The notes beneath the pieces are model-generated. The model did not search any database. It was not told where the DNA came from and saw nothing but the letters and a program-made list of their open reading frames with translations. DNA of 64,000 nucleotides, taken from contig NC_133770.1 of NCBI RefSeq assembly GCF_003597395.2, forward strand, positions 198,597,335-198,661,334, written 5' to 3'. Source of the DNA: Chelonoidis abingdonii. Its lineage: Eukaryota > Chordata > Testudines > Testudinidae. Each line of letters opens with the position of its first letter. The stretch's first letter is position 1. Position numbers and translations under genes: made by a program. Of the stretch, positions 12,359 through 24,587 are shown one piece after another.

Positions 12359-12484
12359 TAGGGTGATCAGATGTCTCAATTTTATAGGGACAGTCCTGAC
12401 AATTTTGGTGTCTTTTTTTTTTTTTTATATAGGCTCCTATTACCCCCCACCCCTCTCCCGATTTTCCACACTTGCTGTCTGCCT
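12359..12484. mobile_element. Short TIR DNA element (copy 2, inverted)
   Basis: This is the same family as the element at 190-311, in the opposite orientation. The left end TAGGGTGATCAGATGTC corresponds to the reverse complement of that copy's right end, followed by TTTTATAGGGACAGTCCTGA, a T14 run, TATATAGGCTCCTATTA and a C-rich ACCCCCCACCCCTCTCCC tract. The other terminal repeat has decayed (CACTTGCTGTCTGCCTGC, where GGTCACC would be expected). Confidence 0.7.
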
Positions 12485-15400
12485 GCAGAATAAGTCCCAT
12501 GTGTTTGACTAATGGGTGGGCTGGCAGACAAATCCTCTAAAAAGAAACTACACATTTATAATTCTAAAATACCATTTTTCTTTCCTGTAGTTTTTGTACT
12601 TTTTTGTTCTCAAGGCTGTCATGCAATATCTTATCCATTCTAAAGTTATATGCACAGTTGACTATATTTAGAGCACATGGTATACAGCTTCCTTTGTAAA
12701 AATGTTTAAAATAGTTCTCTAAGCATCTTCAAAGTTAAAAGCATCAAATTCTCAAAATAAAGATAGAAAGTGAAGGGTCCACATCTACAAACTGGTCACA
12801 GATGAAGATTTTAAAATGATGTAATAATACTTTTTGTAAACTGAGGAGATCATATGATCTGCTTTATCCAACACAAAAAGCTGTAATCTCATTTCATACT
12901 AGAAAATATATCTTAAAAAAAAATCAACTACCTGCTTCTCATGCTATAGTTATTGATAAATGCTTCCTTTAGCAAAGGCAGGAACTGTGAATAGGAAGTG
13001 TTGTTGCTAAATCCTATACATCTGAAAAATAAACAGAGTGGATGTACATTAGTCACTTCTGAAATGTTGTATGTAGCAGAGTTTGGTTTTAAAAGGACAA
13101 AGACAAGAAAAAAATCAACCAAGGTGTGCAGTGAGAATTCAGAACATACATTTTCAAAACAGCCATTGGCAATTCAGGCCAGAAATCCTATTATTTGTTA
13201 ATAGGATTTGTACACGGGTCTGCCATAAGCCAACTGAACACTTGTTCCTAGGTATTCTTGGTTACAACTGAGAAAATTTTGGTCAAAACCTAATTATTTT
13301 TAATCAAGGCAGCACATGCATCAGAAGAGGACTAGTCAATTCAATCAACCTCATTTTGAAAGTCACTCAGGCATTCCTTCCTTAACCTACTTACTCATAA
13401 GCTAAAATTCTAAAGTAGCAGAAGTTATTTTTATCCCAACAGAGGGTCCAAGCCCATTCCCACTGAAGTCAGTGGGAGTTTTAAATTCAATTGGAGCAGA
13501 CGGCTCTTAATGAATTAGGGAAAAAAAACCTAAAACATCAATTTTTATCTCAAGCACAAGCAGCTGCAATATGCTTTAAAGCTGCATTACCCAGAGAGTC
13601 ACTAGAGAGTTGTATTTTATTGCATGCCTTAAGTGCTGATTCTTCAAATTACATTTTAGCCTGTGCTTACCACTTATTAGGAAGCATTAATTTGTTGGGT
13701 TTTTTTAAACAGTGCTTTGAAAATAAGTGCTAAGTATTATTGTTTTATTATTATCAACTTGTTAATTAATCACCACACTTTAAAAAATATGGGTCTGTAG
13801 ATACGGGCCAATTATTTTTGCATCTTGATCATCAGAGCTGAGCTACACAGACAAGACTCCTATAACCTGATATTTGGTCTATCTAGTCCTGTCTGGCACA
13901 GATGGTTGGATTGCTGTTCCCAGACTTAAAGCACCAATCCTTTTATAATAAACCATAAGAAATGGAGAGCAGAATGGGCCTCCCAGAAATGCAGTAAGGA
14001 GTGAGGGAGACAGAAAATTCCTGTGGCCTTATTATAGAGTAAACAGATTCCATGAGCTACATCAATGTCTTTTCCAGAAAGAGGTCACTTTGGACTTCAA
14101 ATAAAATCTAGTTACTGTCTATTCCAAGACGTGTAAAATCCAGTGCACAAAAGCAGGGAGCAGGATATTCAAAAGTGGCTAGAGATTTTATGTCCCTTAA
14201 TTTTGAGGGTATTTTAAGGAGCTTATTTTCCAGGGTTTGGATGCTGAGCACTGTAAAAAACTGAGGTTGAGCATCTGAAGACCAAAGTATTTAACATCTC
14301 TAACTGCCTTTGAAAATCTTGACTAAGTATTTTATTACCTCTTCGCACTTCCTAAATGCATGTTCATTGCATTTATGTTTTCAATGTGATTGTTATGACC
14401 AAAGCAGAGAATTTCCCCCCATTTGGGCTGATGCTTTCTAGGATACCCGCTCTGCAGGACAGAGATGGTGGCTTCCTCCATATTTTGAAAGTGCCTTGCA
14501 TATTTTGGGTGCTACAGCAATATAAAGAAATAACAATGGAAATTTTCTCCTCCTCAGCTTGAATAAGGATGGTATTTCATATAACTGTATTTATTAACAA
14601 ACAAAAATCCGACTCAAAAACTTGCTTGATCTTCATGTGAGCCATTATTAGCTGTACCCACAATTACAAGGAAGAAATATATTAATAGTATATTTTCAGA
14701 TGTATTTTTAACAATGTTATGGAAAAACAGCAGGACTTGACAGAGTTCCTTGTTTGTGGGGAAAAAAAAGATTTGCTGTACTCAAAATATGTTCAGAATA
14801 AACACTGAAAACTGGAGAACTTAAGTTAGAACAATGATGTTTTGAAAATACAGACTACATTCTACCCACTTACTTTCAAATCTTTGAAATCTGAAAGCCT
14901 CTTGCCACAGTATACTTTTGTAACAACACTGTGGCTAAATTTTAACCTCTTCCCTGACAATCTGATTGTAAAATCCTGGACTAGCTGGAGAAATGTTAAT
15001 GTGATGTGATACTAATGTGAGCCTGAACAAAACATCCTATCTGATGTGGGTAGGGGTTTGAAATTGAACCTGGATCTGGATACAAATTTCATAAACTATC
15101 CCTTACCTGTAATTTGGGCTAGGCCAAAGTCCCAGATCAAAACACATACAGACTTAGTGGATATTCAAAATATAGATGCAGGTTCAAATTGTACATATCA
15201 GTCTCAATCTTGCAACTACGTGCTACCCTTTCTGGAAAAATAGATGTGGAGTATGAAGAAGCCTGTCATCCTGCGGAGTGGGTACCATCTAGCAAGGATT
15301 GAAGGACATTAACATGTCCTTCCACTGGTCACTGCTTTAGTTGTATTGATTTATATGGCTAAATAGTAAAGCTACAAAGATAAAACAAGGTTCAGTCATA

Positions 15401-16611
15401 TAGGTTACTTAAGTCCAACCCTGAGAATTCACCTTGGAGTTAAATGGACCCTGGATCTTCAGGGAGTGCCTGATGACTATTCGCCACACCTGTCTTCAGG
15501 ATGAGACTTAGGTAAGATCACTGTTTCTCCCATTTAGTAAGACTCTGTGAGGAACAAAAAGCACCTGCCACCTCCAACCTGCATTGTAGGCCCAAGTCTA
15601 TGAAAGTGTGTAGATGTAAGCAGGTGTTTTGTAGGTGAGTATGTGACTGGCAAATGAAGAGCTAATGAAGAAGGTGATAGGAAGGCATTGGGCCAAGGAG
15701 CAGAGATAGAAGAATGTCAGAATAAAAACTGCAGAATTGGGAGCCTGATAACATCACTGGTCTCCATAAGCTGAGAAGGCTGGAATTTGTGCTATGGTTT
15801 CTCAAGCAAGTCCCTCACCCAGCTCAGGAGGACTAGAAGAATCATCTCCCCCAAAAATTTATGAAAAATCAACAACTTCTTTAATAACTATTTAAGCTAA
15901 AGATTCCTACTGAATTATTGAATTTTTAAAAGACTTTTGAGATCTTAAAAAAACTGTTACATAAAAGAACAGGAGTTTTTGGACTTCTTTGAAAATAAAT
16001 TTTGTTTCTTGTTAAACTCTAGTAAAATTGAAGGAATAACTCAGAATGTGGATTGAATAAAAAAGGAAGCGCTCTAAACTATCTATTGCTTTCCTGCCAT
16101 AGAAAACCAAAGGAGAAGTGTGTAGCAGTAGCACCAACTGGGGATGAGAGGAGGAGGAAGGAGGGTGGCAAGATTTTTGAACTTGCTTGAAATTCAAAAG
16201 GCTGTGGAGTCACTTGGGGGGAAACAACCACTTTAAGCAGACGTCCCATACTAAATCAGTACAGCTGCTGCCAGAGTGGTTCACAGTAGTGCAGTGTCAC
16301 TGATATTTGACCTGAGCTCCCCTCTGTACAAATGGAGAGGTAGCTGGGCCAAATTTCAATGAGTGGCATTACACCCTTGCACAAAGGGTCACAATACAAC
16401 TCAAATTTGGACACCTCCCATTGTCCAGCAGTGAGTAAAATCTATTCACATCCCCATCAAGAAATATCTAAATTGCCTCCACTAGTATGTTGCTTACACA
16501 TTAAACAATCTGAATACTCAGGTGTTGATTGTGTCACCAAAAGACTCTGAAAACATCGTGCTGATGAAAAGATGACAACAGCCAGCTAAATTTAAAGAAG
16601 CCTGAAGAAGG
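12485..16611. other. Unassigned interval with two fold-back remnants
   Basis: No gene is recognised. At 13,440-13,490, CCCACTGAAGTCAGTGGGAG forms a short perfect hairpin of the CATTGA/TCAATG fold-back type. At 14,165-14,322 a decayed copy of the 26,838 family starts ATTCAAAAGTGG and ends CCTTTGAAAATCTTGAC. The remainder is AT-rich, and the frames of 60-80 codons scattered through it lack any family motif. Confidence 0.45.
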
Positions 16612-17588
16612 TGTTATCATAGCTTTCCTACTCCGATTTGAACCTTAGCGTTCATAACCTGAGAAGCTAGCATGAACCCCTCTAAGCTTAATTACCAGCT
16701 TAGATTTGATCTTGCTGCCACCAGCCAAGTATTTCCAGTGTCTTGGCTCACTCTGGTCTCCCCAAAACTTTCCCTGGGGGACCCCAAGACTCAGAGGCTC
16801 TGAGTCTTACCACAAAGGGAAATAAACCATTCCCCCCCCCAACCTCTCTCCCACCCAGAATTTCCTCTCTGGGCTAACCTGAGAGTGACTGATGCAACCT
16901 CTTTACATCACAATACCAAGAAGCATGTCTCCTCTCTTCCACAAAGAGACAAACCCAAAGACAAGGAAACAGAAAAGATTCTATCTCTCTTCCCCCTTAG
17001 CTTCTTCCCGCCCTGGGACACTCGCAGAGTTAAACACAGAGAGCAGTTTTTCCCCTCCCCCCTGTCTTTCCTTTCTCCCACCAATTTCCTGGTGGGTCAA
17101 CTAGAAAAAAAAAACAACAGGTCTTAAAAAGCAAAACTTTTAATAAAAAAAGAAAGAAAGAATAGAATAACAGTTCTCTGTAATCTAGATGGTAAGATAC
17201 AGGGTTTTCAACTTATAGAAAATGAATAAACAATAGAAAAGGGATAAACAGCCTTATCCAAAACAATACAATTTAAAGTTCTTATAGTCAAATACACATA
17301 AAGACTCCACCAGCCAGATACACAGATGCAAATACAGCAAAACAATTTAAAAGACTATACTTTTGCTAACTTTGTACTTACAACTGGGAAACAGAAGATT
17401 AGAAGCTTGAAGATAGAAAAAGATCCCCTCTCATAGCTGAGAGCCAGACAAAGACATAGACCCAAACATTCCCTCCCTCCTTTGAAAAATCCGGTTTCCT
17501 GATTGGTCCTCTTGTCAGGTGTTTGGTTCCCTTTGTTAACCCTTTACAGGTAAAAGAAACAATAACCCTTAGTTATTTATTTATGACA
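16612..17588 (-). mobile_element. Solo LTR of an endogenous retrovirus-like element
   Basis: On the minus strand the block starts TGTCATAAATAAATAACTAA and ends GCTATGATAACA, giving the TG...CA boundaries of an LTR, 977 bp long. A minus-strand ATTAAA polyadenylation-like hexamer (+ strand 17,138-17,143) is followed on that strand by GTTTTGCTTTTTAAGACCTG. Such a signal is expected near the R region. GTAAAGGGTTAACAAAGGG near the 5' end and CTAAGCTGGTAATTAAGCTT near the 3' end agree with a turtle ERV LTR family as I remember it. No gag, pol or env sequence flanks it, so it is a solo LTR left by recombination. I see no convincing target duplication. Frames of 70-80 codons within it are incidental. 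Confidence 0.75.
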
Positions 17589-17924
17589 GGTGTGTTTTCC
17601 TATTATTTAATGAAAACAGAAAGTAGAAAGGTGTAAAATGCTACAGTGAGTGCTCCTTTCTCTCTGAGCATGGTAGCAGACAATCAGCATATACTTACAT
17701 CACTCTGTTCATCTTTACAAGCAAGCTGCTGCAGACAACTAAAGAAGAACAGAAAAGACTCAAGAAGAAACCTTCGCAAGACTTCAACATGGATTGGTGA
17801 GATAGTTGTAGCCTAAAAATCTCTGCCAATGGCTTAGATTTAATATTTGTGTAATAATGTTATTGGAATATTGAAAGGCTACTGCAACTCCAGATATTAA
17901 TAGTTTCTTCTTAATTTTTCCCCT

Positions 17925-18062
17925 GATGGTCCAAGAACTTAGGCTCCAACCGAAGCCCAAACATTTATGCTGCAATTTCACAGCCCAGTAGCCAAACCTG
18001 GTGAGCTAGAGTCAGCAGCCATGGGCCACCATGGGTGTTTAATTGCAATGTAGACATGCTCA
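17925..18062 (-). mobile_element. Truncated TIR element of the 24,588 family
   Basis: CTCCAACCGAAGCCCAAAC, then GCAATTTCACAGCCCAGTAG, and a terminal TTGCAATGTAGACATGCTC match the reverse complement of one half of the complete element at 24,588-24,856. Only the right terminal repeat (about 18,042-18,062) is present, so the copy is a fragment inserted or broken in the opposite orientation. Confidence 0.55.
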
Positions 18063-18530
18063 GGAGCCAGTCTCCAGCAAAGCCAGTGTCCTGCTGGAGC
18101 CAATGTAATGAGGACAGCTCTCCCTGGTAGTAGCTGTCTGATTGACTGAGGCAAATGATTGGCTGCAGGAGTCAGCAGGTTGATATTTACTTAAGTTCAG
18201 CTGCAGCAGCAGCCTAGGGACTGCTCCATGTGCTCCTCCCCTGCAGCTGCCTTTGGTTCTGTTGCTATTCACCCCCTGCCTGGCTTCTAACTCCCAGCTC
18301 CTATACTTGGCTGTCCCTGCTGATTGTGACTCTGGTGAATGCTTTTGCTTCTGACTCTTGGCTATGTCTTCTGTGATTTTTTTGCTTACCCTTTGGTTCT
18401 GACTCCCAGTTCCAACCTTTGGCTTTACTCCTGGACCTCATTCCAGATTGATTCAGCTCTAACTGGTAGGCAGGACTGTTGTTCCACCAGTCAGATCAGA
18501 CCACCCGTGACTTGGCTGCTGACATAGGCA
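18063..18530 (+). mobile_element. LTR-like dispersed repeat fragment
   Basis: The block holds GATTGGCTGCAGGAGTCAGC followed by many short repeats of the type CTGACTCCCAG, GACTCTTGGC and ACTCCTGGACC. This C/T-rich pattern of near-repeats is typical of one class of turtle LTR (Ty3/Gypsy-like) as I remember it. It directly abuts a TIR fragment on the left. No coding region is attached. The 70- and 62-codon frames here reflect the repeat. Confidence 0.45.
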
Positions 18531-18885
18531 AAGTAAGAAAAATGTTGCCTGAGAACTTATAAGAGTCAAAATGCAGTGATTTAGATTTTTGAATCAAGCT
18601 TGTTACAAATGGCCCAGTGAAACAATAGTAAAAACAGGTATTGTCGATTTAAGGATATTTAGATTGCATATTTGATATGCAATACTGACAATGTATGTTT
18701 TAAGTTTATATGGCTTCAATTTTTTGAGTATCTACTATTGTTAATTAATTGTTGGTCACTTGCTGCAACTGTGAAAATTTAAATCAACAATCTTAAAAAA
18801 AAAAAAAAAAAAAAAGCTTAAGAATAACCTTTGATATCTGTTGAAATTATAAAAAAAAAAATCAAATTCTGCTAGCCTATTTATA
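18531..18885 (+). repeat. Unrecognised dispersed repeat, copy 1
   Basis: This region aligns by eye with 59,318-59,575 in the same orientation. Shared blocks in order are AAGTAAGAAAAATG(T/C)TGC, TGAGAACT, a TTGACAAT-like block before GTTTTAA, GCAACTGTGAAAATTTAA, and AATCAAATTCTGCT(A/G). An A21 run (18,795-18,815) and an A11 run have expanded in this copy. I do not recognise the family. The order and spacing of blocks make descent from a common repeat more likely than chance. Confidence 0.6.
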
Positions 18886-19806
18886 AGTGTAATTATTTTG
18901 CTCTATTTTAATTGTCTTGTTCCCTGAGAGGTCTTTTATACACATTTTTATGACTAAAATAGTAGGCGTTACATCCCTTAGTTATTGTTTCTCTTATTGC
19001 CAAGAGCTAGCCTACCACCTCCTGTTTCTGTAGATTCTTAGTCATTTTTAAAATAAAATTATGTGGGTGTCCAACTATTGAAAATTACCCCTTCCTATCC
19101 TACATTCCTTGTTAGTATCAGTCAGTGCTCTGTTCATGATGTAAACTCCTTGCCACCAAAAAAATGCCATGCTCTCGAGGACTGTGAGATAGATGTATTG
19201 AAGTGCACTTCTCTTTATCACGTTTTTCTCTTACCCCATTATCTTCAGGAGATAAAAGCCTGTCTGACAAACTCTGCTCTTAGTCACATAAGTATAAATG
19301 AAAGCACATTGTGTCTCCTGCCAGTTTCACTCTTAACTTGCTCTTGTATTCACACAACTGTTTGGACATAAATAGAGATTCACATGGAAGCCAGTTTTGG
19401 AACTATCGAGCTTAATTGACTACTGTTAAGGCACTTTCCACAATAGAAAAGTGGAAGGTTAATGTTACTCAGATCAAAATAATTCTTTGAAAACTGAAAT
19501 CTATTTCCCTAGTGATCAGAACCATCCGTAGGATTTTTGGGGCCCTATACAGTATTATTAAACGGATGCCCCTATGCCTGATGGCAGCCTGGGCTTGCAT
19601 GTGTATTTCAGATAAGGGTAGTCTTTTGAAAGATTTATTTTAAACACTATATGTCTGAAGATCCAAGAATTGAAGGCTGAAGATGAATACTCAGATTGTG
19701 CATCTAAAAATCAATGGAAAGGTTTTTTTAGAGATGTGATTTTACGAGCATCAGCAACACACTAATGAAATATTTTTAAAGCAAATTTTTAAACTAACAT
19801 CCTACA
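18886..19806. other. Unassigned interval
   Basis: No repeat is recognised. The largest open frame (19,063-19,371, plus strand, 102 codons) lacks splice-flanked structure or a familiar domain and is rich in Ser, Leu and Cys, as random frames in AT-rich DNA often are. Confidence 0.45.
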
Positions 19807-19984
19807 GGGAGAGGGATAGCTCAATGGTTTGAGGATTGGCCTGCTAAACCCAGCATTATGAGCTCAATCCTTGAGGGGGCCATTTGGGGCAAAAATCTAT
19901 CTGGGGATTGGTCCTGCTTTGAGCAGGGGGTTGGACTAGATGACCTCCTGAAGTCCCTTCCAACCCTGATATTCTATGTTCTGA
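19807..19984 (+). mobile_element. Complete tRNA-derived SINE with CR1-like 3' tail
   Basis: A tRNA-related head carries an RNA polymerase III A box at 19,817-19,827 (TAGCTCAATGG) and a degraded B box at about 19,861-19,871 (AGCTCAATCC, where GGTTCAATCC is usual). The tail at 19,930-19,984 reads TTGGACTAGATGACCTCCTG, then CCCTTCCAACCCTGATATTC and TATG, the CR1 3' end. The match explains mobilisation by CR1 machinery. The architecture is that of the tortoise/turtle Pol III SINE (Cry family). At 178 bp it is essentially full length. A second, inverted and truncated copy lies at 34,160-34,250. Confidence 0.9.
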
Positions 19985-21079
19985 GTAAATACCTGGGGGT
20001 TAGCAAATGGTTTCATTAGTGCTTGAATGTCCCCTTAAGAATTTCAATGTTGTGCTAATAGGTCTGGAAGGCTTTTTCACTTTTAAGTACTAGATACCCT
20101 GCAGAGGAAGACTCACCAGACTGCAGCAGCCAGCTGGGGTGGGAGCCTACAGGAAGGGTCAGATCAGAACAGGAGTAGGAAGGGGTGGGCACTAAGACCC
20201 AGGGGTGTCCCAATTTTTCAGCTTGAATAAAGACTGGGCATGGATGGGCCATTACACAAAGTAAAACTATTTCCCCATACTTATCCCCCCCCACTTCCCC
20301 ACACACAGTTCCTTACATCTCCTTGTCCATTGTTGGAAATGGGCCATTTTCATTACCACTACAAACAGTTCTTGTAGCCTTGCACACGGTGTGGGTTGCT
20401 GGCATTCATATAAATATGTTTGTGGGAAAAAACAGCTTTGTAACACTTATTTTGGATCAAAACCCCTCCCCTACAAAGAATTACATTGGTTTCACAATGT
20501 GGGTTGGGGGTGGGGACAGTAGATCACACCTGGGGCCCTCTAATCTTGACACAGTGTTTTTAAATGTTTCACCATGGCAAGTGCTTCCTGTGCAAAGACA
20601 TCAGAAGTGGGCACAGTGTCAAGCTACTGCTTTCATCTTCCAAGTGGATGGGAGTCAGTAAAATGTCAATGTGACTTTGTGATGTTGAACAACTGTGGCA
20701 TACTAAAGACTTTTCTACTCTCAGTAGACACATTAAAGTGACTGTATTTAGGCATTTTATGAGCTACTTAATTTATTTTCAGTGTTACGCTTATTTTAAA
20801 GGTAACAAGCAACTTTACATTATTTGTGAATATATAGGTGCTTGTCTTATGCCATCTGCTGTTTTGGACACTCGTAAACCATGGAAAAATGTATTAGGTC
20901 ATACTGAACTCCTCCTGCATCTCCTACATCATATTTACTGATGCCAGAGCTCAGCTTATAGGGCAGATGTTATGTTTCCTGATAGTGTAATTCATTTTCC
21001 ACATCTAGAATGCAATGTGACACATGATGCACCACAGTTACATACTTCTATATTTTCTTCACTGAGGACTGCCTCTGTT
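19985..21079. other. Unassigned interval, possible old repeat at 20,310-20,460
   Basis: GTTGGAAATGGGCCATTTTC followed by ATTACCACTACAAACAGTT near 20,331-20,372 resembles the start of a turtle repeat whose far end is related to Penelope-like 3' sequences, but the rest of that repeat cannot be followed. The 112-codon plus frame at 20,323-20,661 covers this stretch and looks incidental. Nothing else is recognised. Confidence 0.35.
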
Positions 21080-21190
21080 GTCCCTATTCAAGAAAGCACT
21101 TAAGCTTGTGCTTATCTCTAAGTATATGCTTTCATCTCATTGACTTTGAGACTGAAGCACGTGATTAAGTGCTTCCTGGAACTGAGGGAT
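21080..21190. repeat. Fold-back repeat, AAGCACTTAAG family, copy 1
   Basis: The two sides are CAAGAAAGCACTTAAGCTTG...CTAAGTATATGC and GAAGCACGTGATTAAGTGCT around a central CTCATTGACTTTGAGAC. The arms are reverse complements with many changes. Related copies lie at 25,715-25,830 and about 42,865-42,925. The family is short, has no coding capacity, and the type of mobilisation is unclear. Confidence 0.5.
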
Positions 21191-21194
21191 TTAA

Positions 21195-21360
21195 ATCCAT
21201 GGTACTGGCTGTCATGAGACCTGAGTTCTATTCCTTTGTTTGCAATTGCTTGCTGAAAGCTACACAACAAATCACTAGACATCTCTGTGTACTGGTTTCA
21301 CTGCCTCTAAAATGTGGGTAATTTTGCAAAGTGCTCTGAGATCTACGGATTCTAAATGTT
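21195..21360 (+). mobile_element. MIR-like SINE remnant
   Basis: The blocks run ATGAGACCTGAGTTCTATTC, CAATTGCTTGCTG, then CAAATCACTAGACATCTCTG. They continue TGTACTGGTTTCACTGCCTC, TAAAATGTGGGTAATTTTGC and AAAGTGCTCTGAGATCTACG. This is the order of a MIR/core-SINE with a TTTGAGATCTACGG-type 3' end common in sauropsids. It is heavily diverged, and neither end is sharp. Confidence 0.65.
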
Positions 21361-23559
21361 TTCAGATTGCTAAATCTTAAACTTAAAACTGAGATAATAT
21401 AATAATCTAATGTGGAACATGTTTTAATCCTTAGTAGTTGCTGCGCAAATAAGCAAAGGGACTTGCTGCTTTGAAGAAAGGGAAAAAAAATTGTGGCATT
21501 AGTACCAGCAATAGGTGACTCGAAAGGGTTTGGAGTTTCAGTTCAGGCTTCATGCAGTTTTTGGACTATTTATATAGGAAACATCTCAGTATATTCAAAC
21601 TGCTTTAGTCAAAATGGCTGGCTGGAAATACTGCATGCAAAAGAAAAAAGAAAAAAAAGATTGTGCTATCCAGTATATCAGCCATTTTGCGGGATTCTTT
21701 TCATGGTTTTGACTAGCACAAATAGCTAAGTTTGGGTTCATTTTATGTTTTGGATGAAAGTTTGTGTTGATTCTTATGTTCTCTGGACTGGTTTTCCCTT
21801 TCCTATTACTAACGGATACAGTGCCAACAACAGTAAAACTGGCAGCAGCCCCAGAAGTACTAATGAGCATTTAACATTCATTCCTAATAGCATGGGTTGG
21901 TACAACAGGGAAATGAATAGAGTCAGTGAATAGTCACCACCTACACTATTTTCTTCTTCCTCTTCTTCCCTTCACTCAGCAACCTCCTCTCTGACCCTTA
22001 AACTCATGCTAGTTCTGATTGAGAGCATTTTCCTATGCAGGTCCTGCCATCTGGGATAGCCTTCCTCTATCTCTCTGCCTCATTCACTTACCATCTCTCA
22101 TCAAATCTCATATAAAGCAGGCTATACCTATTCTCCCTAAACTGCTTAGTTTAATCTATCCTTTTATCATTGCCTTTTAACTTTTTGCATGAACGATGCT
22201 GTACAAAACAAAAATACATTGTACTCTATTGACAGGCAAATAATGTTAAATAATAGTGATTAAAGTTAAATACAAATGGCTCCAAATAATATCCGTGGTC
22301 ACTTTTCCTTAATACTGTCCCTAATGCAAATTCCTTTTTAAGAATTTTCAACTACTTCCTAAAAAGTTGCTTCCAGTTGGCAACTAGGATTCAACAGAGC
22401 AAAGAGTTTCAACAGCCTGCTGATGATTATTGTAGAATGCAAAGAAGCATCTTATAGATATGCTTTGGGGGAGGCGTTTGTTGTGGTTCTCAAAGGGCTG
22501 TCCCAAGACACAGTTCCTGCCTAGAACTTCTCCTGCAATTCAGCTATGCAGGATAGCTTGCCTAGGGCTAAGAATAACTCTAAATCTACGCTTAAATTAA
22601 CAATAAACATCAGAATTTTACTGTGTCCTAGGTCTCACTGTCTTTTACATCTGTTTTTGATCATCCTGTTCCTATCAAGGAATTAAAAGTGAGCATGCAA
22701 TTGCTGTAATTTTCTAGTGAAATGTATTGGCAGGGCTATGTGTGGTTGTAACAACAATTTATGGGGTGATTAGCAGCTGTATGCTAATTATTCAGGAAGC
22801 CCTGGACTTCCCGGGTATGCTAATTATCAGTTCAGATTGAGTGGTGATTTTTTTTCATCCCCTGTAAGGAGCTTCTACATGCAAAAGAATTCTGTACACA
22901 CCTGATTTTGCAGAAAAGCTTGTCAGAGAAGTCATTGGCCATGTCCTCTAGAAGCAAACTTCTCAAGGACTAAGTATAACTGCTTTTGGTTTTCAGTTTA
23001 AATTTTTCCTTTTTTCCAGATAGTAAAATGTGTAGCCCTTTTTTATATGTTTAGTGAAATTCCATGGATCTCTGCATGCATGTGTATATACAGAAGCGTA
23101 CCTAAGGTGTACGTGTTATACACAGTATATATAAGGTATTCTCAGACCACACATCCTCATTCACAGTGGTCACCCTTAAAAACTTCCCAATTTTGTCTTA
23201 GATAATAGAGGTTCCTTACCGTTCTAGTACAAGGAATCTCACGTAATAGAATTAGAATATCACAGACACTCAGGTTTTGTTTAGAGCAGATTGCATAATA
23301 GAAAAATGTCTCCAAAATAAACGTGGTGAGATTATTCTGGTGTGGTTCACGGATTTCTGGATTATTCTTTAAAATATATTTGCTAATCCTAGAAGTCTCT
23401 TAAATGTTATAAATGATTTTTCATCCCTAATGTCTCAATTTTCACTTGGTTCTGTGTCACTGATTCTGGAGCCACACCAGCCACGCTGAAGTCAGTAAGA
23501 CTGTGCTCAGGCCCCAGGGTCCATCTGTGTGCAACAAATAGCAGAATCAGGGCTACCAC
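21361..23559. other. Unassigned interval with a possible L2-like LINE tail
   Basis: At 22,035-22,120, CCATCTGGGATAGCCTTCCT, TCTCTGCCTCATTCACTTAC and CATCTCTCATCAAATCTCAT resemble the 3' part of an L2-type LINE. The match is from memory and moderate at best. A pyrimidine-rich TTCTTCTTCCTCTTCTTCCC tract lies near 21,952. Around 23,460-23,555 a decayed fold-back reads GATTCTGGAGCCACACCAGC...GCAGAATCAGGG. No gene is recognised. Confidence 0.4.
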
Positions 23560-24135
23560 AAGGCCCTTTGAGAGTGAATTGGTCTAGCTCACCTGTGCCT
23601 TATTAACAGCCTCTCCATGGGGCATAAGAGAGGCCAGACACTCTCTATGAAGAGCCACAGGAGAACAGGAAACAAGGAGAGGAAGCTCCAGAGGGTGAGA
23701 TGCTCCTGTGTGGAAGACTCTGAACTCAGGAAGTTGTTAAAGCTAGGAGACACTTGGAGTGAAAGTTAGTATAAGGAAGGCCCTGAGCCACCAGGGGAGT
23801 TCCCAAGCAAGAAGGGCTTGGGTGGGGGCTGCAGGGAGCTCCTTCAGAGAAGAGACTCCATATAAGTAGATCTGGCAATGGCCTGCCAAAAGCAGGGATG
23901 AGTCAGTGAAGCTGGACAGTTTGATTTGTCTCCTGGGAGAAGGAGCAAATCCACAGAACTGTTTTGAATTTTATATGGCAAAACTAGACCCAGAAGGGAG
24001 ATGCTTTATGGACTCAGGTCTGGGGGAGTTTATATAAGGAGCTGTGAAAAAGGGAAACTGAGGCAGGGCTTCATTGAATGACTCCAGGCCTCAAGGGGGC
24101 TTGGGAGAAGGATGACCTGGTTATAGGGCCTACAT
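23560..24135 (+). mobile_element. LTR-like dispersed repeat
   Basis: A GC-richer, purine-rich block reads CACAGGAGAACAGGAAACAA, GAGGAAGCTCCAGAGGGTGA, then GCTGCAGGGAGCTCCTTCAG, and GAGTTTATATAAGGAGCTGT as a TATA-like site near 24,030. It closes with GAAACTGAGGCAGGGC. The composition and motif types resemble the blocks at 3,985 and 52,590. An LTR origin is likely but unproven. No internal retroelement sequence flanks it. Confidence 0.4.
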
Positions 24136-24587
24136 TGGCAATGGAACTGTTGTTCATAACTTATTATTTTCTGATTTTTTTAAAAAAAAAATCTGGTCAT
24201 TGAGTCAAAGGAGACAATAGCATGACTAGAATTCAGATCATCAAAGGTATTTAAGCACCTAACTCTCACTGATTTCGGTCAGCAATCACTACACACCACA
24301 AACAGTAAATAATCACAATGAACAATTTGTGAACAGCTCCTCACAGACTGCAGTTTATTTAAACAAACTATTCAGTGACTAATGTAATAAACAGGAGTTG
24401 GTGGGGAAGGCTATCTGTGCAGAAAAAAGCTAACACGGTTGAATAATTTTATATAAATGAATAATACCAACATCTAGAGTAATAATACTTGGAATTAGAT
24501 ACTAGAGGGGGAGAGCCTAGCAAGCCCTTCTGTGGTGAGTAGGGAAAGGAGCCTTTATACTGTCTATTGCCTGCACAGGCTGAGTAA
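24136..24587. other. Unassigned sequence with fold-back fragment
   Basis: At 24,235-24,285, CAAAGGTATTTAAGCACCTA followed by ACTCTCACTGATTTCGGTCA is one arm and the centre of the 26,838 fold-back family, with the second arm absent. The remainder is AT-rich and unassigned. An A-run (about 10) lies near 24,180. Confidence 0.4.

Noticed and set aside
19807..19880. Possible tRNA gene at the head of the SINE
   Set aside because: The B box is damaged, no acceptor stem pairs, and it is joined to a CR1-type tail. It is a SINE head.
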